Assembly (NCBI GenBank): GCA_904501935.1
Contig: CAJGDA010000097.1
Coordinates: 1 to 5,830, forward strand
Reading direction: 5' to 3'
DNA length: 5,830 nucleotides
Origin: an uncultured Methanobrevibacter sp.
GTDB taxonomy: Archaea; Methanobacteriota; Methanobacteria; Methanobacteriales; Methanobacteriaceae
The notes under the pieces: model-generated
Told to the model about the DNA's origin: nothing
Databases searched by the model: none
Seen by the model: the letters and a program-made list of their open reading frames with translations, nothing else
Program-made: the position numbers and the translations under genes
In this document: positions 1 through 5,830 of the stretch, piece after piece
How the letters are laid out: the number at the start of each line of letters is the position of its first letter
How positions within the stretch are numbered: position 1 is the first letter of the stretch

Positions 1-1908
1 AGCGAAAAATATTAAAATGTATATCAATAACCACATTGCCTCTGTTAACTCGTCCCAACTTGAAGTCATATCTTTCATTGAGTTAGCTGTTTTGATGGCA
101 GAGTAGTTCTTATCAACATGCTCGGCTGTTACAATGCTGGTTGGAGTGTAGTTTAAATCCAAATCATTGAGTTTATCAGCAGACATTATGAAACCTTGTG
201 AGGTTGGATCTGCATGGATTTTATCAATTTTTGTGTTAATCCACTTATCAGAACCCATTATATGCCATTTGACTGTGTCACCAACACCAACATCCAACAT
301 ATCAGCCATTTTTTGTGAAATTGAAATCTCATCATCAGCAATTTCGAGTTTATTCCAATTGTAATCAGTTGGAGTTATTAAATCTGTATGGTTTAAAACC
401 AGCAGCGAACCGGATTTTTTCACCGAACCCGCTTCAATTTCGATAGCTGACTCCATTATTTTATCACCATTTACTTTATCGGCTACATCATCAATTTCAG
501 ATAAGTTTGCCTCATCGTCAATAACTAATTTTGAATCATAATGATTAATTTGATTGAATTCCCATTCTTTCAAATCATTCATTCCATCATACATCCCAAA
601 TGCTGATATTAATAATGCAGTACAGCCAATTACTCCTATGATTGTCATTAATGCCCTGAATTTATTTCTTTTTGCATCACGATAATTCCAACGAGAATTA
701 AATGATAAATGTTTCCAAAATCCAAATTTTTCAACAAATCCTGATGAAGACACTTTAGGGACTTTTGGTCTTATTGTATCTGCAGGATTTTCTTTAAAAA
801 TGCTTTTAACTGCATAATAAGATACTAAAAGAGACATTATAACCATTAATGCTGCAACATAAACAAAATCCATGCTCCATGCCGGTTTCCATGAAGGTAG
901 TATGTATGTAGAGCTCATTGTTGGATAAAACAGTTTAGGCAATGTCATTGGACCAATAATTAAGCCCAAAACAGAACCAATTAAAACTAACCAGAATCCA
1001 TATGAGACATAATGAATCATTATTGACCTATCAGTGAAACCGCTTGCCTTTAGAATACCTATTTGGGTTCTCTGATGAGCAATGATTCTAGTCATTGTAG
1101 TGAGTAAAATTAACATAGCGATTAGTATAAATACAACAGGGAAAATTCCGGACATCATTCTGTGCTGGTCCATCTCTTCTGAAAACTGACTTACGCTAGT
1201 ATGCTCCGACCTTTCAACAAATGAATTATAATCACCATCCAACTTATCGGATAATAGATTATTGAAATTTTCTGCTGTTCCATTAAATTTAACATTCAAA
1301 ACATTATATGGGACTGTATCCATTGGAAATGATTTATATGATAAATATGCAAAACCAAGTTTAGAGAAATCCGGAATCACGGATGACTTTGATGCATGAT
1401 AAACATATTCTGGAGAGTATCCAATACCCCTAATTTCTTTTTCAATCTTCAATCCGTTAAATTCAAATGTGATGTTGTCTCCAACTTTTAAATTTTTGGC
1501 ATCTGCAAAGCTTTTGTCCAACCACACCCCGTCACCATCACTAATATTAAGTGGTTTTCCATCAATTAAATAGAATTTTGAAATTGTGTTGTTTTCAACA
1601 AAATGCAATGTGATTTCGGGGTCATTTGAAAAGTCTGCAACCGAATCTACGACTAATTGTCTCTCCATCTGATTAGTTGGACCTAGACTCCATACATCAT
1701 CTAAAAAGCTATCATTCAAATTAGCTGAGTAAATCCAACCATCTGCGAGATTAGTATCATTATAAAAATTTTCACTATTAACTTCAAGGCCCACTGATTC
1801 TCCACCGACACCTGCAAAAACAAATACTCCTAGAAATGCCATTAGAAAAATAGATATAAATTGAGTTTTGTGCTTGCGGATGTCTCTCAACATCTTTTTG
1901 AAAAGCAT
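1..1908 (-). CDS. FtsX/MacB-like ABC transporter permease, duplicated architecture, 3' end cut by window
   Basis: This is the membrane subunit of an ABC transporter, partner of the ATPase encoded just upstream. The frame is open for 636 codons from the ATG at 1908 to base 1, with no stop, so the C-terminus lies outside the window. I see a hydrophobic helix at residues 16-36, an extracytoplasmic domain at about 37-250, three helices at about 254-276, 300-322 and 347-369, then a second unit: basic stretch and helix at about 410-441, a second extracytoplasmic domain at about 442-620, and the start of another helix at 625. RTQIGILKASGF (280-291) matches the cytoplasmic segment typical of FtsX-domain permeases. 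The two halves begin alike (RDIRKHKTQF and RDAKRNKFRA before a helix), so the protein is a tandem duplication of the MacB-type periplasmic/FtsX unit; I infer eight helices when complete. The start is supported by GGTGA at 1917-1913, overlapping the ATPase stop, which suggests translational coupling. The substrate cannot be told from sequence. Confidence 0.9.
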   Translation of the reverse strand, partial: MLFKKMLRDIRKHKTQFISIFLMAFLGVFVFAGVGGESVGLEVNSENFYNDTNLADGWIYSANLNDSFLDDVWSLGPTNQMERQLVVDSVADFSNDPEITLHFVENNTISKFYLIDGKPLNISDGDGVWLDKSFADAKNLKVGDNITFEFNGLKIEKEIRGIGYSPEYVYHASKSSVIPDFSKLGFAYLSYKSFPMDTVPYNVLNVKFNGTAENFNNLLSDKLDGDYNSFVERSEHTSVSQFSEEMDQHRMMSGIFPVVFILIAMLILLTTMTRIIAHQRTQIGILKASGFTDRSIMIHYVSYGFWLVLIGSVLGLIIGPMTLPKLFYPTMSSTYILPSWKPAWSMDFVYVAALMVIMSLLVSYYAVKSIFKENPADTIRPKVPKVSSSGFVEKFGFWKHLSFNSRWNYRDAKRNKFRALMTIIGVIGCTALLISAFGMYDGMNDLKEWEFNQINHYDSKLVIDDEANLSEIDDVADKVNGDKIMESAIEIEAGSVKKSGSLLVLNHTDLITPTDYNWNKLEIADDEISISQKMADMLDVGVGDTVKWHIMGSDKWINTKIDKIHADPTSQGFIMSADKLNDLDLNYTPTSIVTAEHVDKNYSAIKTANSMKDMTSSWDELTEAMWLLIYILIFFA

Positions 1909-1912
1909 AAAC

Positions 1913-2617
1913 TCACCATTCTAAATCAGTGACCTTTTTTGGATTTTCATTAATAGCAACACTTTCAATTTGGCCGTTTTTTATTCTAATCACTTTATCA
2001 GCGGCTTCGGCCAAAATTGCATTGTGAGTTACAATTACGACTGTAGTATCCTTGTTATTGCTCATATCTTGAAGTAAATTCAATATTAAAACACCAGTTT
2101 TTGAATCTAATGCACCTGTTGGCTCATCACATAAAAGCATTGTAGGCTGTTTAGCTACCGCTCTTGCAATAGATACCCTTTGCTGTTCCCCACCGGATAA
2201 TTGTGCTGGAAACTGACTGGCATGGTCTTTAAGTCCAACTGAGTCCAGAACATTTAGTCCATTGATATCTACATCTACAATGTCCTTCATTAGCTCAACA
2301 TTTTCAAGAGCTGTTAAGTTTGGAATTAAGTTATAAAACTGGAAGATGAATCCCACATGTTTTGCCCTGTAGCTTGTAAGCTGGTTATCATTAAATTTTT
2401 CTACATGATTACCGTTTACAATAATCTCACCAGAGGTAACTGTGTCAAGACCTCCAAGAAGGTTTAAAAGTGTTGATTTGCCCGCACCAGATGGTCCTAG
2501 GATTACAACAAATTCACCTTCTTCTATTGTGAAATTAACATTATCCATAGCTTTTAAAATGTGATCTCCAGATTTATAAATCTTATCAACATTTTTAAAT
2601 TCGATTATTGTACTCAT
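1913..2617 (-). CDS. ABC transporter ATP-binding protein, LolD/MacB type
   Basis: This 234-residue protein is a complete nucleotide-binding domain that hydrolyses ATP on the cytoplasmic face to drive the adjacent FtsX-like permease. All signature elements are present: Walker A GPSGAGKST at 41-49, Q-loop glutamine 93 in FQFYNLIP, signature LSGGEQQR at 140-147, Walker B MLLCDE at 160-165 with catalytic Glu165, D-loop GALD at 168-171 and H-loop His198. The segment NLIPNLTALENVEL (96-109) is typical of the MacB/LolD/FtsE group. Length is normal for the family (about 220-240). It is first in a two-gene operon; its TGA ends 4 bases before the permease ATG. A purine-rich GAAGG at 2630-2626 serves as a plausible, not strong, ribosome binding site. 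A DtxR-like operator lies 64-79 bases upstream of the start codon. Family membership is certain. The substrate is unknown; lipoprotein, peptide or antimicrobial export are known roles of relatives, but none is demonstrated here. Confidence 0.95.
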   Translation of the reverse strand: MSTIIEFKNVDKIYKSGDHILKAMDNVNFTIEEGEFVVILGPSGAGKSTLLNLLGGLDTVTSGEIIVNGNHVEKFNDNQLTSYRAKHVGFIFQFYNLIPNLTALENVELMKDIVDVDINGLNVLDSVGLKDHASQFPAQLSGGEQQRVSIARAVAKQPTMLLCDEPTGALDSKTGVLILNLLQDMSNNKDTTVVIVTHNAILAEAADKVIRIKNGQIESVAINENPKKVTDLEW

Positions 2618-2671
2618 TAATATTGCCTTCTTATAAATTATATTATCTTTTTAATGATATATTAATTCAAG

Positions 2672-2680
2672 TATTTAAAA
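2672..2680 (-). promoter_or_regulatory. Candidate TATA box for the ABC transporter operon
   Basis: Read on the minus strand this is TTTTAAATA, a reasonable archaeal TATA element. Its centre near 2676 predicts transcription starting about 25 bases on, near 2650, giving a leader of roughly 30 bases before the ATPase ATG at 2617. An alternative TATA-like stretch, AATATATC, lies at about 2656-2663 and would give a shorter leader. The choice between them is not decided by sequence alone. Confidence 0.45.
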
Positions 2681-2696
2681 TTTAGGCATACCTAAA
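2681..2696. promoter_or_regulatory. Inverted repeat resembling a DtxR-family metal-responsive operator
   Basis: TTTAGG and CCTAAA form perfect 6-bp arms around a CATA spacer. The arms resemble the half-sites of DtxR/IdeR/MntR-type repressors (TTAGG...CCTAA), which in bacteria and archaea control iron and manganese genes. The repeat directly abuts the minus-strand TATA-like element, where the BRE would be, so a bound repressor could block TFB/TBP. It sits 64 bases from the ATPase start and about 125 bases from the hisA start, so the ABC operon is the more likely target. The repeat is seen directly; the regulator identity and metal are inference. Confidence 0.55.
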
Positions 2697-2698
2697 AA

Positions 2699-2711
2699 TT
2701 AGTAAAACTAA
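2699..2711. repeat. Imperfect second inverted repeat next to the operator
   Basis: TTAGT-AAA-ACTAA has 5-bp complementary arms and lies two bases beyond the stronger palindrome. It shares the outer TTAG/CTAA of the first site but lacks the GG/CC core and is one base shorter. It may be a degenerate second binding site or a chance repeat in AT-rich DNA. Confidence 0.25.
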
Positions 2712-2754
2712 ATTTATTAAAACAGATGCCAAATACAAAAAAATTTTCATTTAA

Positions 2755-2769
2755 AGAAAACATATAAAA
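2755..2769 (+). promoter_or_regulatory. Candidate promoter (BRE/TATA) of the hisA operon
   Basis: The purine-rich AGAAAA followed by ATATAAAA (2762-2769) fits an archaeal BRE plus TATA box. It predicts transcription starting near 2790, leaving a leader of about 30 bases before the hisA ATG. A further TATA-like TTATAATAAA at 2791-2800 is too close to the start codon to be the main promoter of a leadered mRNA. Confidence 0.45.
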
Positions 2770-2821
2770 CATTTCAAAACAAAAATTAAATTATAATAAA
2801 ATATTACAGGAAATAATCTAA

Positions 2822-3559
2822 ATGTCATTTAAAAAAGATGAAATGTTAATAATGCCTGCGGTTGACATCAAGAACGGAAAATGTGTTCAGCTTGTTCAAG
2901 GTGAACCGGGAAGTGAAATGGTTGAAATAGAAAATCCTGAACTAGTTGCAAAACATTGGGAAGACTTAGGAGCTAAAAATATCCATGTTATTGATTTAGA
3001 CGGCACTATAAATGGTGTTGCTAGCTTTGATATTATTAAAAAAATCCTAAAAGAGATTTCAATTCCAATTCAACTTGGCGGTGGAATCAGAAGTGTTGAT
3101 TATGCTCGTGAACTTCTAGATTTAGACATCGAAAGATTAATAATTGGAACAATGGGAATTCAACAACCGGAAACAATTACACAACTTTCCGATGAATACG
3201 GTTCTGACCGAATAATGATTTCACTTGACAGCAAAGACAACAAAGTAGTCATTAAAGGATGGCAGGAAAAAATTGACAAAAGCCCGACAGAACTTTCCCA
3301 AGAGTTTAAAGAACATGGTGCGGGAAGCATCTTATTTACAAATGTTGATGTGGAAGGGCTTTTAGGTGGATTTTACACAGAACCTGTAGAAGAATTGAAA
3401 AAATCTGTTGATTTGCCTATTGTCTATTCCGGTGGAATAACAACAATAGACGATATTAAAAAATTAAATGAAAGCGGTGTGGAAGGAATTGTAATTGGTT
3501 CTGCACTTTATACTGACAAAATTGATTTAACTGAAGCATTAAAATACCAAAAGAGGTAA
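2822..3559 (+). CDS. hisA: Phosphoribosylformimino-AICAR isomerase HisA (histidine biosynthesis)
   Basis: HisA catalyses the Amadori isomerisation of ProFAR to PRFAR, the step before HisF/HisH in histidine synthesis, in the cytoplasm. The 245-residue protein is a complete TIM barrel of normal length. Catalytic Asp15 lies in MPAVDIKNGKCVQL, the second catalytic Asp136 in ISLDSKDN, and Thr173 in FTNVDVEGLLGG matches the third active-site position. Phosphate-binding loops are LGGGIRS (85-91), YSGGI (202-206) and VIGSALY (224-230). HisA is distinguished from the paralogue HisF by the N-terminal PAVDI and by GW at 146-147. The ATG at 2822 has a modest upstream ACAGGA (2806-2811). Met8 (2843) would give the shorter MLIMPAVD start common in the family and cannot be excluded. 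It is the first gene of the plus-strand operon, and no other his gene is visible nearby. ribL follows after 4 bases. Confidence 0.96.
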   Translation: MSFKKDEMLIMPAVDIKNGKCVQLVQGEPGSEMVEIENPELVAKHWEDLGAKNIHVIDLDGTINGVASFDIIKKILKEISIPIQLGGGIRSVDYARELLDLDIERLIIGTMGIQQPETITQLSDEYGSDRIMISLDSKDNKVVIKGWQEKIDKSPTELSQEFKEHGAGSILFTNVDVEGLLGGFYTEPVEELKKSVDLPIVYSGGITTIDDIKKLNESGVEGIVIGSALYTDKIDLTEALKYQKR

Positions 3560-3563
3560 TTGA

Positions 3564-4028
3564 ATGAAGAAAGTAATGGCGAGTGGAACTTTTGATTTGC
3601 TCCATCCGGGACATGGAGTTTACTTAGAAGAAGCAAAGAATCTTGGAGGATACAATTCTAAACTTTATGTAGTAGTGGCAAGAGACTCAACTGTAGAGAA
3701 AAGGAAAAGGGTCCCAATTGTCGGTGAAAATCAACGTTTAGAATTAATAAAAATGTTAAAGCCTGTTGATGAAGCTTATCTTGGTAATGAAGAGGGCGAT
3801 ATCTTTAAAATTGTAGAAGAAATCGACCCAGACATTATAGCTATTGGACCCGATCAAACCCATAATGTTGAAAAACTACAAAAAGCGATTGATGAGAGAG
3901 GATTGAAAGCACGTGTCCAACGTGTTAAAGTTTATCACAAAGATGAACTTGACAGCAGCTGTAAAATTATCAAAAAAATTAAAAATACTGACTTTGAAGG
4001 AAAAATATTAGATAACTGTGAAGATTAA
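3564..4028 (+). CDS. ribL: Archaeal FAD synthetase RibL (nucleotidyltransferase)
   Basis: RibL transfers a nucleotidyl group to FMN, making FAD and pyrophosphate; it is the archaeal replacement for the bacterial RibF adenylyltransferase. The 154-residue protein shows the cytidylyltransferase-like fold: GTFDLLHPGHG at 8-18 holds the HxGH nucleotide-binding motif (His14, His17), KRKRVPIVGENQRL (46-59) follows, and AIGPDQ lies at 93-98. The C-terminal region carries SSCKIIKKI and a second cysteine, Cys133 and Cys152. A C-terminal cysteine pair is known to matter for activity in the Methanocaldococcus enzyme, which supports RibL over a generic glycerol-3-phosphate cytidylyltransferase. GAGGT (3553-3557) overlaps the hisA stop and sets the ATG, implying coupled translation. 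argC starts 12 bases on. The flavin link to the flavodoxin two genes downstream is suggestive only. Confidence 0.88.
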   Translation: MKKVMASGTFDLLHPGHGVYLEEAKNLGGYNSKLYVVVARDSTVEKRKRVPIVGENQRLELIKMLKPVDEAYLGNEEGDIFKIVEEIDPDIIAIGPDQTHNVEKLQKAIDERGLKARVQRVKVYHKDELDSSCKIIKKIKNTDFEGKILDNCED

Positions 4029-4040
4029 GGAGATAATAAA

Positions 4041-5063
4041 ATGTTTAAAGTAGCTATTATAGGAGCAAGTGGATATACTGGTGGAGAGCTTTTGAGAATG
4101 CTTTCAAACCATCCTGAAGTAGAAGTAACTGAAATTACTTCAAGACAATTTGAGGGTACTCCAGCACATAAGATTCATCCACATATAAGAGATTCTGGAC
4201 TTGTATTTAAAGACAAAAGTCCATCTGAATTAGATGCGGATGTTGTATTTACTGCAACACCTCACGGAGCATCAATGAAAATTGTACCTGAAATCTTGGA
4301 TACTGGTGCCAAAGTAGTTGATTTGAGTGGAGACTACAGATACAGAGACACTGCTGTTTATGAAAAATGGTATGGTATGGAACATACCGACAGTGAAAAC
4401 AAAGGTGCTTTCGGAATTCCTGAGTTATACAGAGACGAAATTAAAAAAGCAAATCTTGTTGCAAACCCAGGATGCTTCCCAACAGGCGCAATTTTATCAT
4501 CATATCCATTGGTGAAAAATAATTTGGTTGATAGAATAATTATCGATTCAAAAACTGGAGTCAGTGGAGCGGGTGTAAACCCATCAGCAACTACACATTA
4601 CCCTAACATTGCAGATAATGTAAATCCATATAAAATATCTTCACACAGACATATGTCTGAAATTCAACAAGAATTAAAAGGTTTTGAAGGCGTAAAAGTT
4701 TCATTTACACCACATTTAGTTCCAGTTATCAGAGGAATTCAAACTACATCCCATAGCTTTTTAAATGATGAAAACCTAGACATTACTCCGGATGAAATCA
4801 GAGCATTATACGAAAAAGAATATGGTGATGAATACTTTATAAAACTTATGGATGAAGGAGAAATTCCACATTTAAGCGCAGTTAGAGGATCTAACTTTGT
4901 CCACATTGGAGGATTTGAGATTGATGATACCGGAAGATTGGTAATGCTTTCAGCTATTGATAACCTTGTTAAAGGTGCATCCGGTCAAGCTATTCAAAAC
5001 ATGAATATACTTCTGGGCATAGATGAACGTGCCGGATTAACTCACTTGGGCCTTCATCCTTAA
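4041..5063 (+). CDS. argC: N-acetyl-gamma-glutamyl-phosphate reductase ArgC
   Basis: ArgC reduces N-acetyl-glutamyl phosphate to the semialdehyde with NADPH, the third step of arginine (ornithine) synthesis. The 340-residue protein is full length. Its N-terminal Rossmann domain starts with GASGYTGGELLR (8-19). TATPHGAS (71-78) and DLSGDYR (94-100) follow. The catalytic cysteine is Cys145 in NPGCFPTG, SGAG is at 175-178, and the catalytic histidine is probably His204 in HRHMSEI. HLVPVIRG (225-232) and DNLVKGASGQAIQNMN (307-322) are typical of the type 1 ArgC family. The start is fixed by a strong GGAGAT at 4029-4034, seven bases before the ATG and directly after the ribL stop. It belongs to the hisA-ribL operon. 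No other arginine gene is in the window. In some archaea the ArgC homologue acts on carrier-protein-bound lysine intermediates (LysY); nothing here suggests that. Confidence 0.95.
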   Translation: MFKVAIIGASGYTGGELLRMLSNHPEVEVTEITSRQFEGTPAHKIHPHIRDSGLVFKDKSPSELDADVVFTATPHGASMKIVPEILDTGAKVVDLSGDYRYRDTAVYEKWYGMEHTDSENKGAFGIPELYRDEIKKANLVANPGCFPTGAILSSYPLVKNNLVDRIIIDSKTGVSGAGVNPSATTHYPNIADNVNPYKISSHRHMSEIQQELKGFEGVKVSFTPHLVPVIRGIQTTSHSFLNDENLDITPDEIRALYEKEYGDEYFIKLMDEGEIPHLSAVRGSNFVHIGGFEIDDTGRLVMLSAIDNLVKGASGQAIQNMNILLGIDERAGLTHLGLHP

Positions 5064-5084
5064 AATTGATTTGGGGGACTGACA

Positions 5085-5579
5085 ATGGCAACAATAATAA
5101 TTTATTATTCACAAGGAGGAACAACAGATATCGTGGCTAAAACATTAGCCAAACAATTAAAAGCAAGTTCTGTGAGAATTCATGATTTAAAAAATCGTGA
5201 AGGATATAAAAATAAATTATTTGCATCCATCAATGCATTTAGAGAAGTCAAAACTGATATTGCACCTGAAAAAGTTGACATTAGCCCATTTGATACAGTC
5301 ATTTTTGGAACACCAACTTGGGCAGGTAATCCAACTCCAGCAATCCTAACTATTATTGACAGATGCAATTTGACCGGAAAGGACGTAATATTATTTGCAA
5401 CAATGGACAGCGGCCGTGGCGAAACAAACATTGCAAGACTCGAAGAGAAAGTGAAAATGCGCGGTGCAAGAGTTATTGAAACTTTCACTATTGCCACTAA
5501 GAATAAAAGTCCTGAAAAATTGGTCAACGATACTGAAGCAATAATTGAAATGAAAGATTTAAAAATGTATACAAGGTAG
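5085..5579 (+). CDS. Small flavodoxin-like FMN protein
   Basis: A 164-residue single-domain flavodoxin fold, a cytoplasmic FMN-binding electron carrier or quinone-reductase-like protein. The phosphate-binding loop is YYSQGGTTDIVA (7-18), following a first beta strand MATIII. GTPTWAGNPTPA (75-86) is the characteristic loop that stacks on the isoalloxazine ring, with Trp79 a likely flavin contact. FATMDSGRG (about 103-111) is the third loop. There are no cysteine clusters for iron-sulfur centres, and no signal peptide or membrane segment. Its redox partner is not evident. The ribosome binding site is an unusual G-run, GGGGGACT at 5073-5080, five bases before the ATG. It lies 21 bases after argC and six before pyrI. 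The operon also contains ribL, whose product makes FAD, but flavodoxins use FMN, so a direct functional link is inference. Confidence 0.88.
   Translation: MATIIIYYSQGGTTDIVAKTLAKQLKASSVRIHDLKNREGYKNKLFASINAFREVKTDIAPEKVDISPFDTVIFGTPTWAGNPTPAILTIIDRCNLTGKDVILFATMDSGRGETNIARLEEKVKMRGARVIETFTIATKNKSPEKLVNDTEAIIEMKDLKMYTR
5573..5577 (+). promoter_or_regulatory. Ribosome binding site deciding the GTG start of pyrI
   Basis: AAGGT overlaps the last codon and TAG stop of the flavodoxin gene and lies eight bases before GTG at 5586. The in-frame TAG at 5577-5579 forbids any start further upstream, and no in-frame ATG appears until 5731, deep inside the conserved domain. GTG is therefore the only reasonable start. 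Confidence 0.7.
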
Positions 5580-5585
5580 ATTAAA

Positions 5586-5830
5586 GTGATTAAAAGTAGT
5601 AAAACCGAGTTAAAAATCAAAGCTATCGAAAATGGAACTGTAATCGATCATATTACAGCCAACAAATCTTTACACATTCTAAAAGTTCTTGGTCTTCCAG
5701 ACTCTGAAACAAAAAATGTTACAATAGCGATGAACGTGTCTTCAAATGAAATCGAAAGAAAAGATATTTTAAAAATTGAAAATAGGGAATTGGATCACAA
5801 AGAACTAAACCAAGTTGCTTTAATCGCCCC
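5586..5830 (+). CDS. pyrI: Aspartate carbamoyltransferase regulatory chain PyrI, N-terminal part, cut by window
   Basis: PyrI is the non-catalytic subunit of aspartate carbamoyltransferase. It binds CTP and ATP and gives allosteric feedback on the first committed step of pyrimidine synthesis. Here 81 full codons are present, beginning at GTG; the C-terminus, including the zinc-binding four-cysteine domain that contacts PyrB, lies beyond the right edge. The visible part matches the nucleotide-binding domain: AIENGTVIDHI at 13-23, with Asp21 and His22 aligning with the E. coli effector-site Asp19 and His20, and RKDILKIENREL at 58-69, where Lys59 and Lys63 align with Lys56 and Lys60. NQVALIAP closes the domain. 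It follows the flavodoxin stop by six bases with a coupled AAGGT. No pyrB lies on its upstream side. The two subunits are often adjacent, so pyrB may be downstream or elsewhere. Confidence 0.92.
   Translation, partial: MIKSSKTELKIKAIENGTVIDHITANKSLHILKVLGLPDSETKNVTIAMNVSSNEIERKDILKIENRELDHKELNQVALIA

Noticed and set aside
1..166. Apparent gene-free left edge
   Set aside because: It is not empty: the minus-strand permease frame continues without a stop to base 1, ending in another hydrophobic helix.
167..364. Plus-strand open frame of 65 codons
   Set aside because: It lies antisense to the second extracytoplasmic domain of the permease, which is a convincing continuous protein. The frame has no ribosome binding site and resembles no protein family I know.
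2618..2821. Possible small RNA, riboswitch or leader peptide in the divergent intergenic region
   Set aside because: Apart from the palindromes and TATA-like elements, it is low-complexity AT-rich sequence with no GC-rich stem, T-run after a hairpin, or short frame with a ribosome binding site.
4327..4515. Plus-strand open frame of 62 codons inside argC
   Set aside because: It is an out-of-frame shadow of argC, which is full length with all catalytic motifs.
5064..5084. Possible terminator or promoter between argC and the flavodoxin gene
   Set aside because: The 21 bases hold no inverted repeat, T-run or TATA element, only a G-rich ribosome binding site.
5180..5620. Minus-strand open frame of 146 codons with hydrophobic stretches, resembling a membrane protein
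   Set aside because: It is antisense to the flavodoxin and the start of pyrI, both of which have clear family motifs. The hydrophobic runs arise from complements of Lys/Asn/Glu-rich codons, and no start signal supports it.

Overview
The window looks like chromosomal DNA of an AT-rich methanogenic archaeon, most likely Methanobacteriales and close to Methanobrevibacter. The support is the archaeal-type FAD synthetase RibL, a regulatory chain of aspartate carbamoyltransferase, Shine-Dalgarno sequences of the GGTGA/GGAG type, and TATA-like rather than -35/-10 promoters. The assignment rests on recognised protein families and style, not on a database search.

Layout. The left third (1-2617) is a two-gene operon on the minus strand. 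It encodes a LolD/MacB-type ABC ATPase (1913-2617) followed, after a 4-base gap, by a large FtsX/MacB-like permease (1908 down to the left edge). The permease is open for 636 codons and runs out of the window. Its missing part is the last few membrane helices. An AT-rich divergent intergenic region (2618-2821) separates this operon from a tightly packed plus-strand operon: hisA (2822-3559), ribL (3564-4028), argC (4041-5063), a small flavodoxin (5085-5579) and the start of pyrI (from a GTG at 5586 to the right edge). Gaps between these genes are 4, 12, 21 and 6 bases, and no terminator or internal promoter is visible, so they are probably co-transcribed.

How the genes fit together. The plus-strand operon is housekeeping metabolism: histidine biosynthesis (HisA), FAD formation (RibL), arginine biosynthesis (ArgC), a flavin-dependent electron carrier and pyrimidine control (PyrI). 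They do not form one pathway. The two minus-strand genes together make one membrane transporter of unknown substrate, probably an exporter or a mechanotransmission-type complex.

Most notable signal. A perfect 6-bp inverted repeat, TTTAGG-CATA-CCTAAA, lies at 2681-2696. It abuts a TATA-like element of the ABC operon and looks like a DtxR-family metal-dependent repressor site. This would place the transporter under iron or manganese control. A weaker TTAGT-AAA-ACTAA repeat lies right beside it. Nothing else in the window looks like a new defence system, mobile element, CRISPR array or RNA gene.
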